Shown here in pieces: positions 25,240-34,220 of a stretch of DNA of 64,000 bases (position 1 is its first letter; each line of letters begins with the position of its first letter). Below the pieces are notes generated by a model. That model was not told the DNA's origin. It ran no database searches and saw only the letters and a program-made list of their open reading frames with translations. The DNA comes from Tistlia consotensis USBA 355 (lineage in GTDB: Bacteria; Pseudomonadota; Alphaproteobacteria; Kiloniellales; DSM-21159), in the NCBI RefSeq assembly GCF_900177295.1, contig NZ_FWZX01000002.1, forward strand, positions 94,124 through 158,123, written 5' to 3'. Made by a program: the position numbers and the translations under genes.

Positions 25240-26151
25240 ATGGCCATGGTTTCTCTAGTCGACTTCGGCCGGCGCAAGTCCGGCCCGCGTGCCGGACGGT
25301 CCGCACTGGGGCTTGCGGCCGTGCTTTCGCTCGGCCTGCTCGCCGGTTGCGCCCAGCCGAACGCCGGCGCCCCGCAGATCGGCGCGTCCGGCGGCCTGAT
25401 CGATGCCGCCCAGCCCGGCGACCAGCAGTTCGCCCAGAGCGACCTCTCGGACATCTATTCCGATGCGTCGCCCGGCGACATCTGGGACCCGCTCGAGCCG
25501 CTCAACCGCTTCATCTTCGCGATCAACGACGCGCTCGACACCTTCCTGATCAAGCCGATCGCCGTCACCTATCACTTCTGGACGCCGGCGGGCGTGCAGC
25601 ACTCGGTGACCAACTTCGTGCGCAACCTCGGTGCGCCGGTGGTGCTGCTGAATGACGTGCTGCAGGGCGAGTGGGACCGCGCCGAGATGACGGCGGGCCG
25701 CTTCTTCATCAACTCGACCGCCGGCTTCGGCGGCCTGTTCGATGTCGCGACCGACTCGGGCTATCCCTATCACGACGAGGACTTCGGCCAGACGCTCGGC
25801 ACCTACGGAGTCGGCCCGGGCCTCTACGTCGTGCTGCCGCTGTTCGGCCCCTCGAACGCGCGCGATGCCGTCGGCCTGCTGGTCGATTCCTACACCGATC
25901 CCTGGAACGACCTCGCCCGGGTCGAGGACAGCAACACCTTCCTCTACGGCCGCGCCGCCGTGACCGGCCTCGACCTGCGCGCCCGCAACATCGACTCGCT
26001 CGACGAGGTCAAGCGCGACGCGATCGACTACTACGCCCGCCTGCGCTCGCTCTACACGCAGCGCCGGGCGGACCAGATCCGCAATTCGTCGGATGCCGAG
26101 GACGCGGCCGGCACCGTGGTCTCGGACGCGGGCAAGAACAGCTCGCAGTGA
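25240..26151 (+). CDS. mlaA: Outer-membrane phospholipid-transport lipoprotein MlaA (VacJ)
   Basis: MlaA removes mislocalised phospholipids from the outer leaflet of the outer membrane and hands them to MlaC. A signal peptide ends in the lipobox LAGC (Cys37 from the ATG at 25240). The domain begins DPLEPLNRFIFAINDALDTFLIKPIA and contains the family motifs FVRNLGAPVVLLNDVLQG, RFFINSTAGFGGLFDVA, DFGQTLGTYGVGPGLYVVLPLFGPS and DPWN. A 30-residue C-terminal tail is Asp/Ser-rich. Alternative starts exist at 25207 and 25222. It is followed after 34 bases by mlaC. The MlaFED ABC core is not in the window. Confidence 0.93.
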   Translation: MAMVSLVDFGRRKSGPRAGRSALGLAAVLSLGLLAGCAQPNAGAPQIGASGGLIDAAQPGDQQFAQSDLSDIYSDASPGDIWDPLEPLNRFIFAINDALDTFLIKPIAVTYHFWTPAGVQHSVTNFVRNLGAPVVLLNDVLQGEWDRAEMTAGRFFINSTAGFGGLFDVATDSGYPYHDEDFGQTLGTYGVGPGLYVVLPLFGPSNARDAVGLLVDSYTDPWNDLARVEDSNTFLYGRAAVTGLDLRARNIDSLDEVKRDAIDYYARLRSLYTQRRADQIRNSSDAEDAAGTVVSDAGKNSSQ

Positions 26152-26185
26152 CACCTTTGTCAGGTCGTTCAAGAAGGGAGCTTTG

Positions 26186-26842
26186 ATGCGAATCATGCTC
26201 ACTCGGCTACGCCATGGGCTCTTCGGGCTCGCTGCCGGGCCGGCCCTGCTTCTGATCGCGGTGCTGGCGACGGCCCCGATCGCGCAGGCCGCGTCGAGCG
26301 CCGACCAGTTCCTGAAGCACTACGGCGAGGAGGTGCTGAAGCAGCTGACCCAGTCGGGGATCAGCGACGACGAGCGCAAGGCGCGCTTCGAGAAGCTGCT
26401 CGACGAGGGCTTCGACGTCCAGGCGATCGGCCAGTTCGTCGTCGCCCGCTACTGGCGCGCGGCCGACGATCAGCAGCGCGAGGCCTTCCTGAAGGTGTTC
26501 CGCGACTACCTGACCCAGCGCTTCCTGCCGCTGTTCAGCGACTACAAGGGCGAGTCCTTCGACACCCAGGCGCCCAAGCCGACCGACCGGCAGGGCCTGG
26601 TCTGGGTGCCGCTGAAGCTCGACCGCGCCGTCGGCGGCGAGCCGGTCAGGACCGAATGGCTGCTGCGCGCCACGGACGACAGCTACAAGATCCTCGACGT
26701 CAAGGCCGAGGGCACTTCGATGGCGATCACCCTGCGCGACGAGTACGCCAGCGTGATCCGGCGCGAGGGCAGCCTGGAAGGCCTGACCAAGGAGATCAAG
26801 CGCCTGCTCGACCAGGGCGCCTTCGTGCCCAAGAAGAGCTGA
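26186..26842 (+). CDS. mlaC: Periplasmic phospholipid-binding protein MlaC (Ttg2D family)
   Basis: This is a 218-residue exported protein with a clear signal peptide (to about residue 34, APIAQAA). The mature part is the MlaC/toluene-tolerance fold: FLKHYGEEVLKQL, RARFEKLLDEGFDVQAIGQFVVARYWR-like helix, and EWLLRATDDSYKILDVKAEGTSMAITLRDEYASVI. It shuttles phospholipid between MlaA at the outer membrane and the inner-membrane MlaFED complex. AAGGGAG precedes the ATG at 26186. It is the last gene of the mlaA-mlaC unit, ended by a strong terminator. Confidence 0.93.
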   Translation: MRIMLTRLRHGLFGLAAGPALLLIAVLATAPIAQAASSADQFLKHYGEEVLKQLTQSGISDDERKARFEKLLDEGFDVQAIGQFVVARYWRAADDQQREAFLKVFRDYLTQRFLPLFSDYKGESFDTQAPKPTDRQGLVWVPLKLDRAVGGEPVRTEWLLRATDDSYKILDVKAEGTSMAITLRDEYASVIRREGSLEGLTKEIKRLLDQGAFVPKKS

Positions 26843-26868
26843 GCTCTCGACCCTTCCGGCCCGAGAAA

Positions 26869-26898
26869 GGCCCCGGTCGCCCGACCGGGGCCTTTTTT
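26869..26898 (+). terminator. Rho-independent terminator after mlaA-mlaC
   Basis: A perfect 9-bp GC stem (GGCCCCGGT/ACCGGGGCC, loop CGCCCG) is followed directly by six T residues, 26 bases after the mlaC stop codon. Confidence 0.93.
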
Positions 26899-26989
26899 CA
26901 TGCCTGCCGCGACCGCCGGGGCCGTTGCCCCCGGGCGGCCCGCCTGACAGCATCCCGACAAGAAGAAGCCGACCGGCGGGAGAGCGAAC

Positions 26990-28732
26990 GTGAGCAGCAA
27001 GCGAGACGGCAGGACGGGCGGCTATCGCAGCGCCGAGTGGTTCGGGCCGCACGACGTTCACGGCGTGCGCCATCGCAACCTGATGAAGAACCAGGGCCTG
27101 CCGGACGACCTGTTCGACGGCCGGCCGGTAATCGGCATCTGCAACACCTACTCCGAGCTGACGCCCTGCAACGCCCACTTCCGGACCCTGGCCGACCGGG
27201 TCAAGCGCGGCGTCTGGGAGGCCGGGGGCTTCCCGCTGGAGTTCCCGGTGACCAGCCTCGGCGAGACGCTGATGCGGCCGACCGCCATGCTGTTCCGCAA
27301 CCTGGCGGCGATCGACGTCGAGGAGTCGATCCGTGCCAACCCGGTCGACGGCGTCGTGCTGCTGGTCGGCTGCGACAAGACCACGCCGGCCCTGGTCATG
27401 GGCGCCGCCTCCTGCGACCTGCCGACCATCGCGGTCTCCGGCGGGCCGATGCTGAGCGGCCACTGGCGCGGCGAGACCATCGGCTCCGGCACGCACATCT
27501 GGAAGTTCGACGCGATGGTCAAGGCGGGCGAGATGACCACCGCCGACTTCCTGGAGGCCGAGGGCTCGATCGCCCGCTCGCCGGGCCACTGCATGACCAT
27601 GGGCACGGCCTCCTCGATGGCCTCGATGGTCGAGTCGCTGGGCCTCGGCCTGCCGCAGAACGCGGCCATCCCGGCCGTCGATTCGCGGCGCAACGTGCTG
27701 GCCCACCTGGCCGGCCGGCGCATCGTCGAGATGGTCAGGCAGGACCTGCGCCTGTCGAAGATCCTGACCCGGGAGGCCTTCGAGAACGCGGTCCGCACCA
27801 ATGGCGCGATCGGCGGCTCGACCAACGCCGTCGTGCACCTGCTGGCGATCGCCGGGCGCCTGAAGGTCGACTTCACGCTCGACGACTGGGACCGGCTCGG
27901 CCAGGGCGTGCCCTGCCTGCTGGACCTGATGCCCTCGGGCCGCTTCCTGATGGAGGACTTCTTCTACGCCGGCGGCCTGCCGGTCGTGCTGCGCCGGCTC
28001 GGCGAGGCGGGCCTGCTGAACCGCGACTGCGTCACCGCGAACGGCCGGAGCATCTGGCAGAACGTCGAGACGGCGCAATGCTGGAACGACGAGGTGATCC
28101 GGCCCTTCGACAAGCCGGCCAAGCCCCAGGGCGGCATCGCCGTGCTGCGCGGCTCGCTGGCGCCGGACGGCGCGGTCATCAAGCCCTCGGCGGCCTCGCC
28201 CGAGCTGATGCAGCATCGCGGCAGGGCCGTGGTCTTCGAGGACATCGAGGACTACCGGGCGCGCTGCGACGACCCCGACCTGCCGCTCGAGCCCGGCTCG
28301 ATCCTGGTCCTGAAGAACTGCGGCCCGGTCGGCTATCCCGGCATGCCGGAGGTCGGCAACATGCGGCTGCCCGAGCGCATGCTGAAGGCCGGGGTGCGGG
28401 ACATGGTGCGGATCTCCGACGCGCGGATGAGCGGCACGGCCTTCGGCACGGTGGTGCTGCACGCCGCCCCGGAGGCCGCCGTCGGCGGGCCGCTGGCGCT
28501 GGTCGAGACCGGCGACGAGATCGAGCTGGACGTCGCCGGCCGGCGCCTCGACCTGCTGGTCGGCGGGGAGGAGCTGGCGCGCCGCCGCGCCGCCTGGCGG
28601 CCCAGCCATCCGGTCGCCGACCGCGGCTGGGTCAGGCTCTACCAGGAGACGGTCAACCAGGCCGACAAGGGCGCCGACCTCGGCTTCCTGACCGGCGGCT
28701 CGGGCGCCCCGATCCCGCGCGAGAGCCACTGA
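26990..28732 (+). CDS. IlvD/Edd-family dehydratase, probably a sugar-acid (L-arabinonate-type) dehydratase
   Basis: This is a 580-residue Fe-S dehydratase. Cluster and Mg sites are visible in GICNTYSELTPCNAHF, LLVGCDKTTPALVMGAAS and GSIARSPGHCMTMGTASSM. C-terminal LKNCGPVGYPGMPEVGNM and SDARMSGTAFGTVVLH are typical. Overall length and the SAEWFGPHDVHGVRHRNLMKNQGL opening match L-arabinonate/D-xylonate/D-fuconate dehydratases better than amino-acid-pathway IlvD. It would convert an aldonate to a 2-keto-3-deoxy sugar acid. A Tat-exported GMC sugar dehydrogenase lies directly downstream and could supply the aldonate. The start is the GTG at 26990, after GGGAGAGCGAAC. Confidence 0.85.
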   Translation: MSSKRDGRTGGYRSAEWFGPHDVHGVRHRNLMKNQGLPDDLFDGRPVIGICNTYSELTPCNAHFRTLADRVKRGVWEAGGFPLEFPVTSLGETLMRPTAMLFRNLAAIDVEESIRANPVDGVVLLVGCDKTTPALVMGAASCDLPTIAVSGGPMLSGHWRGETIGSGTHIWKFDAMVKAGEMTTADFLEAEGSIARSPGHCMTMGTASSMASMVESLGLGLPQNAAIPAVDSRRNVLAHLAGRRIVEMVRQDLRLSKILTREAFENAVRTNGAIGGSTNAVVHLLAIAGRLKVDFTLDDWDRLGQGVPCLLDLMPSGRFLMEDFFYAGGLPVVLRRLGEAGLLNRDCVTANGRSIWQNVETAQCWNDEVIRPFDKPAKPQGGIAVLRGSLAPDGAVIKPSAASPELMQHRGRAVVFEDIEDYRARCDDPDLPLEPGSILVLKNCGPVGYPGMPEVGNMRLPERMLKAGVRDMVRISDARMSGTAFGTVVLHAAPEAAVGGPLALVETGDEIELDVAGRRLDLLVGGEELARRRAAWRPSHPVADRGWVRLYQETVNQADKGADLGFLTGGSGAPIPRESH

Positions 28733-28821
28733 ACGGAGCGGCCGCGCACCGGGGTGTCGCACCGGGGCCTTGCGTCCGGCGCCGGTCTGGCGGTCTGATT
28801 GGGCGGGGAGGACGGCTCGAC

Positions 28822-29268
28822 ATGGCAGGGCATCGCACGACGTTTCCGGCCGTCCGGCTGTCGCGCCGCCGGCTGCTCGCCGGTGCCGCGGCGGCGGCCC
28901 TGCTCGGCAGCGGCCTGCGCCGGGCTGCGGCTGCGGACCACGCGCTGCCGGCCTTCATGAGGCTGAGCGAGGCCCTGACCGGGCGCCGCCGTCTCGATGC
29001 CGCCGCCGGTGCCCGCTATCTCGCGGCCCTGGGCGAGCGGCTCGACGCGGCGGCCTTGGCGCGGCTGCTCGCGGCGCCGCTGCCGGCAGACCTCTCGGCC
29101 GCCGCCGACCGCATCGTCGCGGACTGGTATTCGGGCGAGGCGCGGATCGACGGGTCGACGGTCTCGGTCGACTACGACGGCGCCCTGCTGTGGGATGCCC
29201 TGGACTTCACCAAGCCGCCCGGCCAGTGCGGCGGCGAGACCGGCTTCTGGGCCGATCCTCCGGCCTGA
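28822..29268 (+). CDS. Tat-exported small subunit of a membrane sugar/polyol dehydrogenase
   Basis: This is a 148-residue protein with a twin-arginine signal (LSRRRLLAG, then a hydrophobic AAAAALLG core and a cleavage-like AAAAD). The mature part resembles the small subunit of FAD-linked sorbitol/fructose/sugar dehydrogenases: ADWYSGEARIDGSTVSVDYDGALLWDALDF and a closing PPGQCGGETGFWADPP. In known complexes this subunit chaperones the FAD subunit through the Tat system. The gene ends 10 bases before the GMC flavoprotein gene, which supports a complex. A cytochrome c subunit, normally the third member, is not seen nearby. Confidence 0.8.
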   Translation: MAGHRTTFPAVRLSRRRLLAGAAAAALLGSGLRRAAAADHALPAFMRLSEALTGRRRLDAAAGARYLAALGERLDAAALARLLAAPLPADLSAAADRIVADWYSGEARIDGSTVSVDYDGALLWDALDFTKPPGQCGGETGFWADPPA

Positions 29269-29278
29269 GGCGCGACCG

Positions 29279-30895
29279 ATGACCGACAGCGAGACCGAGA
29301 TCCTGATCGTCGGCGCCGGCGTCGCCGGGGCGCTGCTCGCCTGCGGCCTGGCGCGCAAGGGGCTCAAGGTCGTGCTGCTCGACGCCGGGCCGCGCATCGA
29401 CCGGGGCGCGGCCGTCGAGCGGTTCCAGGCGGCCTGGCCCAAGGTGCCGGAGTGCGCCTATCCCAACCCGGACTTCAGCCCGCATCCGACGACCGACAAG
29501 CCCGACGGCTTCTTCGTCCAGGCCGGGCCCGAGACCTTCCGCTCGACCTACCTGAAGCAGGTCGGCGGCACGACTTGGCACTGGCTCGGCACCGCCGTCC
29601 GGCTGCTGCCCGACGACTTCAGGATGCGCAGCCGCTTCGGCCAGGGCGTCGACTGGCCGATCGGCTACCGCGAGCTCGAGCCCTGGTACGGCGCGGCGGA
29701 GCGCGAGCTCGGCGTCTCCGGCGACGACGCCGACGATCTCGGCTCGCCACGCTCGACCCCCTATCCCCTGCCGAGGATCCCGCAGTCCTACGTCGATCTC
29801 AGCTTCGCCAGGGCGCTGGACGGCTCGCTCTATCCGGTGCGCGCGACGCCGCAGGCGAGGCTGTCGCAGCCCCGCGGCCAGCGCCCCTCCTGCTGCGGCA
29901 GCGCCAGCTGCATCCCGGTCTGCCCCGTCCAGGCCAAGTACGACGCGACGGTGCACACCGACCTTGCCGAAAGCCTGGGCGTGACGCTGCTGCCGGAGAC
30001 GGTCGCGACCTTCGTCGAGCTGGGCGACGACCGGCGGGTCCGCGCCGTCCGGTTCCGCCGGCCGGGCGGCAGCGCCGGGCGGATCGCGGCGAAGGTCGTG
30101 GTGCTCGCGGCCAACGCCGTGGAGACGCCCCGCCTGCTGCTCTCCTCGGCCTCGGAGTCGGCGCCGGCGGGCGTCGCCAACGGCTCGGACCAGGTCGGCC
30201 GCAACCTGATGGACCATCCGATCCAGCTCAGCTGGGCGCTGGCCAGGGAGCCGGTCTGGCCCTATCGGGGACCCGGCTCGACCTCGGGCATCGAGAGCCT
30301 GCGCGCCGCGCCCTGGCGCGATCGCAAGTCGGCCCTGCGCCTGGAGATCGGCAACGAGGGCTGGAGCTGGCCGACCGGCGCGCCGCAGTCGACGGCCCGC
30401 CGCCTCGCCGAGGCCGGCCTGCGCGGCGATGCGCTCGAGCGGGCGCTGCGCGACGAGACCTCGCGGCATGTCCGCCTCGCGGCCCTGACCGAGCAGCTGC
30501 CCCTGCCGGAGAACCGGATCACGCTCGATCCGCAGCGCCGCGACGGCGCCGGCATGCGGCGGCCGGTCGTCGCCTACCGCCTCGACGACTATACCCGGGA
30601 CGGCCTCGCCGAGGCCCGGCGCGTCCACGACGAGATCTTCGCCAAGCTCGGCGCGAGCGGGGTGCAGCACGCGACGGACGCCCAGGGCGCCGGCCACATC
30701 CTGGGGACCGTGCGGATGGGCGGCGATCCGCGTGCCTCGGTCGTCGATGCCGGGCTGCGCGCCCACGAGCACCCCAACCTGTTCCTGGTCGGCGGCGGCG
30801 CCTTCCCGACCGTCGGCACCGGCAACCCGACCCTGACCATCGCGGCCCTGGCGCTGCGCGCCGTGGAGCCGATCGCGGCCTCGATCGCGGGCTAG
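29279..30895 (+). CDS. GMC-family FAD-dependent sugar/polyol dehydrogenase, large subunit
   Basis: This is a 538-residue flavoprotein. The N-terminal dinucleotide motif ILIVGAGVAGALLA binds FAD. QVGGTTWHWLGTAVRL is the GMC signature-like segment. CCGSASCIPVCPVQAKYDA supplies the cysteines that hold an Fe-S cluster in FAD-GDH, sorbitol and gluconate dehydrogenases. The C-terminal GHILGTVRMG (catalytic His) and VGGGAFPTVGTGNPTLTI are family markers. The enzyme would be exported with its Tat-bearing small subunit and oxidise an extracellular sugar or sugar acid. It ends tail to tail with the RidA-family gene, overlapping by four bases. Confidence 0.9.
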   Translation: MTDSETEILIVGAGVAGALLACGLARKGLKVVLLDAGPRIDRGAAVERFQAAWPKVPECAYPNPDFSPHPTTDKPDGFFVQAGPETFRSTYLKQVGGTTWHWLGTAVRLLPDDFRMRSRFGQGVDWPIGYRELEPWYGAAERELGVSGDDADDLGSPRSTPYPLPRIPQSYVDLSFARALDGSLYPVRATPQARLSQPRGQRPSCCGSASCIPVCPVQAKYDATVHTDLAESLGVTLLPETVATFVELGDDRRVRAVRFRRPGGSAGRIAAKVVVLAANAVETPRLLLSSASESAPAGVANGSDQVGRNLMDHPIQLSWALAREPVWPYRGPGSTSGIESLRAAPWRDRKSALRLEIGNEGWSWPTGAPQSTARRLAEAGLRGDALERALRDETSRHVRLAALTEQLPLPENRITLDPQRRDGAGMRRPVVAYRLDDYTRDGLAEARRVHDEIFAKLGASGVQHATDAQGAGHILGTVRMGGDPRASVVDAGLRAHEHPNLFLVGGGAFPTVGTGNPTLTIAALALRAVEPIAASIAG

Positions 30896-31326
30896 CCGTG
30901 CATCGGCCGGGCCTCCGGCGGCCGCCGGAAGCGGTCGCGCGGGATCTCGGCGACGGCGGTGATCTCGACCAGCAGCTCCGGCCGATAGAGCCGGGCGACC
31001 TCGATGGTCGTGGTCACCGGGTAGGGCGGCGCGAAGAAGGCCTTGCGCACCGCGCCGCTCGTCATGAAGGCCTCGATGTCGGTCGTGTAGTGGACCAGCG
31101 AGACGACGTCCGACAGCCGGCCGCCGAGGCTCGCCAGCACGGTTTGGACATTCTCCAGCACCTGCCGGACCTGGGCCTGCATGTCGCCTTCGCCGACGAC
31201 CGCGCCGGCGCGGTCGAGCGCGACCTGGCCCTTCAGGTGGACGACCTGCCCCTCGCCCTGGAGCACCGCCATCGAGAAGGCGCCGAACGGCGCCCAGACC
31301 TCGGGCGGGTCGTAGCTCTCGGCCAT
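30892..31326 (-). CDS. RidA (YjgF/UK114) family protein
   Basis: This is a 144-residue member of the RidA/YjgF fold, which hydrolyses reactive enamine/imine intermediates or acts as a related deaminase. Recognisable parts are HLKGQVALDRAG, QVRQVLENVQTVLASLGGRLSDVVSLVHYTTD and the closing RPELLVEITAVAEIP. The arginine that binds the carboxylate in archetypal RidA is not obvious here, since LLVEITAVAEIP replaces the usual ARxxVEV motif around RP. It could be one of the Rid subfamilies without classical activity. It lies 16 bases after the ASCH gene on the same strand. Confidence 0.85.
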   Translation of the reverse strand: MAESYDPPEVWAPFGAFSMAVLQGEGQVVHLKGQVALDRAGAVVGEGDMQAQVRQVLENVQTVLASLGGRLSDVVSLVHYTTDIEAFMTSGAVRKAFFAPPYPVTTTIEVARLYRPELLVEITAVAEIPRDRFRRPPEARPMHG

Positions 31327-31342
31327 GGCTGCTTCCGCTCCC

Positions 31343-31849
31343 CTATCCGCCTCGGCCGGCCCGCGCCGGCGGATCGGCGATGTCGGGTGGCCAGACGACC
31401 GTGAATCGCTCGAACACCGTCGCGATGCCGTCGTGCATCTCGAAGCCCTCGCGCTCGCCCTGGCGCCTGAAGTAGCGCCGGTAGACGTCGAGCCACCAGG
31501 CCACGGTACCTTCTCCCTCGCCCTCGTCCAGCGCGAAGCGCTCGTCGACCGAATCGAGCCGGCCGACGCGGACCTCGGTGGTCCGCCAGATGCCGCAGGG
31601 GGCGCCGTTCTCGTCGATGACGACGACGTGCCCGCCGACCTCCGGCAGCGGGTCCTTGCCGGGACCGAAATCGCTGAACAGGCTGGCGATGGCACGCTTG
31701 CGGCCGATGGCGATCAGCGCCCAGAGCTCCGCGGAATCGTGCGGGGTGTCGGCCATGACGACGACGTCGTACCGGCTGCTCGCGGCGACTTCCGCCCGTT
31801 CGCAGTAGGCGCGCCAGAAGGCGTCTGTAAGCGGCGTCTTCTTCCCCAT
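31343..31849 (-). CDS. ASCH domain protein (YhfF-like)
   Basis: This is a 168-residue single ASCH (PUA-like beta-barrel) domain protein. The core is ELWALIAIGRKRAIASLFSDF, then LPEVGGHVVVIDENGAPCGIWRTTEVRVGRLDSVDERFALDEGEGEGTVAWW, then FERFTVVW. This is the layout of YhfF/COG4405 proteins, which are proposed to bind RNA or modified nucleosides. Some relatives have been shown to be ribonucleases or amidohydrolases, so the role is unclear. It precedes the RidA-like gene by 16 bases on the same strand, suggesting co-transcription. Confidence 0.82.
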   Translation of the reverse strand: MGKKTPLTDAFWRAYCERAEVAASSRYDVVVMADTPHDSAELWALIAIGRKRAIASLFSDFGPGKDPLPEVGGHVVVIDENGAPCGIWRTTEVRVGRLDSVDERFALDEGEGEGTVAWWLDVYRRYFRRQGEREGFEMHDGIATVFERFTVVWPPDIADPPARAGRGG

Positions 31850-32031
31850 GCGCCTACCGTGGCCGCCTGATGTCGCGTGCAGCCGGGATGCGAGCAACGT
31901 CGGCGTCCCGCTACCGCCCCGGTCGGTCCGGGCGCGGCGGACGCCGGGGCTGGCCGACGGTAGCGACAGTACGAATCGACGGCAACCATAGCATGGGTGG
32001 GCGATCGCCACGACGGCCGCCGGCCATGGAT

Positions 32032-34065
32032 TCAAGCGACGTCGCGCCGCCAGGGCCAGAGCGTCGAGGACTCGGCCTCCAGCTCGACCGCCGCCTTGTA
32101 GCCGCTGTAGACGGCGGCGGCGATGATGTTTGGCGCCTCGCAGTCGCCGATCCGCTGCAGGCCCTTCAGGCCCGGCGTCTCGCCGGCCTCCTGCAGGGCG
32201 GCCAGCTCCCGATAGAGCCCGTCGACCGGCTCGCGCCGGGTCAGCGGCAGCAGCCAGTCGGCGGCCAGGTCCTGGCGCTCGCCGGCGAACACGCAGGCGG
32301 TCGTGACGGCGCCGGGCGCGACCGCCTCCAGGCGCCGGTTGGTGACGATCCGGACGCCGGCCCGCAGCAGCCCGGCGTTGGTCGCCTGGGCCTCGCCGGT
32401 GTGGCCGCTCCAGTCGCCGGCGCGGCCGGCGGTGGTCACCAGGGTCACGGCATTGCCGCGGGCGCGCAGTGCCAGGGCCAGCACCGGGCCGAGGTAGTAG
32501 TGGTCGTCGTCGAAGATCACGGCGTGGCCGGGCGGCGTCTGCGCGCCGGACAGCAGGGCCTCGGCGGCGACGACGAGGGCGCCCTCCGGGACCTCCAGGG
32601 GCCGGTTCCGGCTGCGTCCGATGCCGTCGCTCGTCCAGCGCGCGCCGGTCGCGACCAGGATGTGGTCGGCCTCGACGGCCAGCGCGTCGGCGGCGGCCAT
32701 CGGGCTCTCGCGGAACAGCGAGACGCCGGCCAGCTTCTCGATCTGGCCGACCCGCCAGTCGCGCACCCGGCCCCATTCGGCCAGGCCGGGCAGGCGGCTC
32801 TCGGCGGCGACCCGGCCGCCGAGCGTGCGGCTCGCCTCGGCCAGCAGCACCTCGAAGCCGCGCTCGCCCAGCACCCGCGCCGCCTCCAGCCCGGCCGGGC
32901 CGGCACCGACCACCAGCACCCGCTCGCGCCGCTTCGCGGGCGGCACGCGCTCGGGATGCCAGCCGCGCCGCCACTCCTCGCCCATGGTCGGGTTCTGGGT
33001 GCAGCGGATCGGCACGCCCAGGGTGTCGTGGGCATAGCAGACGTTGCAGCCGATGCACTCGCGGATGTCCTCGATCCGGCCGCTCTCTATCTTGCTCGGC
33101 AGGAAGGGATCGGCGATCGACGGGCGGGCGGCGCCGATCAGGTCCTGGGCGCCGCTGCGCAGGACCCGGGCCATGGTATCGGGCGAGGTGAAGCGGCCGA
33201 CGGCGACGACCGGCTTGGTGGTCAGCGCCCTGGCGCGCGCCACGCTGGCCTCCAGGGCGCCCTGGGCGACGAAGCGCGAGCCGCCCATCTCGATGTCGTA
33301 GTCCCTGACCGTCAGGTCCCAGAGGTCGGGCAGCTCGGCCAGCAGGGCGAAGGCCTCGTAGCTCTCCGGCTCCTGGAGGTCGACGCTGAAGCGGGTCGCG
33401 ACGGCGGCGCGGCCGGCGACCGCCTCGCGCGTCTCCTCGATCAGCTCGCGCACGATGCGCACGCGGTTCTCCAGCGAGCCGCCGTACTCGTCGCTCCGCC
33501 GGTTGGCGACGGGATCGAGGAACTCGGAGAGCAGGTAGCCGTGAGTCGCGTAGACGTAGACCAGGTCGAAGCCGGCCTCGACGGCGCGGCGGGCGGCCTC
33601 GACCTGCCAGCCCCGCAGCGCGCGGATGTCCGCCCTGTCGAGCAGGCGGCTCTGGCCGGGATGGGTCATCGCGGTGTTGGTCACCGGCCGGCTGGCGATG
33701 CCGCGGGTCGGCAGCCGGGTGTCGAAGTTGGCGACCGCGGCGCCGCCGTGCCAGAGCTCGACCCCGGCCAGGGCCCCCTGGGCGTGGATCGCCTCGGTGG
33801 TCAGGGCGTGGGCGCGGACGTCCTCGGGCCCCCAGAGCCGGGCGAAGGGATAGTGGCCGTCGTCGGAGCTCGGGTGCACCGAGCAGTACTCCGTGCAGAC
33901 GACGCCCCAGCCGCCCTCGGCCTTCATGGCGCGCATCGCCGCCTGGGTGCGCGGCCGCTGCCAGCCCATGCCGCTGCAGTGCGGCACCTGGTAGAAGCGG
34001 TTGCGCGTGGTGACCGGGCCCAGGCGCAGCGGTTCGAACAGGAGGTCGTAGCTGGCGGGACGCAT
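32032..34065 (-). CDS. FMN/4Fe-4S/FAD oxidoreductase of the trimethylamine-dehydrogenase family
   Basis: This 677-residue enzyme has two parts. Residues 1-360 are an old-yellow-enzyme-like TIM barrel (LFEPLRLGPVTTRNRFYQVPH, GWQVEAARRAVEAGFDLVYVYATHGYLLSEFL, DEYGGSLENRVRI). It is followed by the cluster motif CIGCNVCYAHDTLGVPIRC (about 339-357). Residues 385-677 form an FAD/ADP-binding domain (VLVVGAGPAGLEAARVLGERGFEVLLAE). This layout is that of trimethylamine, dimethylamine and histamine dehydrogenases, the DgcA/stachydrine demethylases and 2,4-dienoyl-CoA reductase. The substrate is probably a methylated amine or betaine, but this is inference. No matching corrinoid or ETF genes are adjacent. 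Confidence 0.88.
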   Translation of the reverse strand: MRPASYDLLFEPLRLGPVTTRNRFYQVPHCSGMGWQRPRTQAAMRAMKAEGGWGVVCTEYCSVHPSSDDGHYPFARLWGPEDVRAHALTTEAIHAQGALAGVELWHGGAAVANFDTRLPTRGIASRPVTNTAMTHPGQSRLLDRADIRALRGWQVEAARRAVEAGFDLVYVYATHGYLLSEFLDPVANRRSDEYGGSLENRVRIVRELIEETREAVAGRAAVATRFSVDLQEPESYEAFALLAELPDLWDLTVRDYDIEMGGSRFVAQGALEASVARARALTTKPVVAVGRFTSPDTMARVLRSGAQDLIGAARPSIADPFLPSKIESGRIEDIRECIGCNVCYAHDTLGVPIRCTQNPTMGEEWRRGWHPERVPPAKRRERVLVVGAGPAGLEAARVLGERGFEVLLAEASRTLGGRVAAESRLPGLAEWGRVRDWRVGQIEKLAGVSLFRESPMAAADALAVEADHILVATGARWTSDGIGRSRNRPLEVPEGALVVAAEALLSGAQTPPGHAVIFDDDHYYLGPVLALALRARGNAVTLVTTAGRAGDWSGHTGEAQATNAGLLRAGVRIVTNRRLEAVAPGAVTTACVFAGERQDLAADWLLPLTRREPVDGLYRELAALQEAGETPGLKGLQRIGDCEAPNIIAAAVYSGYKAAVELEAESSTLWPWRRDVA

Positions 34066-34220
34066 CGGCTCCGGTCCGGTGGGGCGCGAAGGGACGCGGC
34101 AGCCTAGCGCGCCGGCCCGGCGCCGGTGAAGCGCGCGGTCGCACGGCGCAGATGACGACGCCGGCGCGAGCCATTAGGCTGCCGCGCCATGAGCGATTCG
34201 CCCCCCTGCCGCGCCCCCCG

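Noticed and set aside
26207-28762. 850-codon minus-strand frame opposite mlaC and the sugar-acid dehydratase
   Set aside because: It is antisense to two certain genes, runs across the mlaC terminator, and shows no motif.
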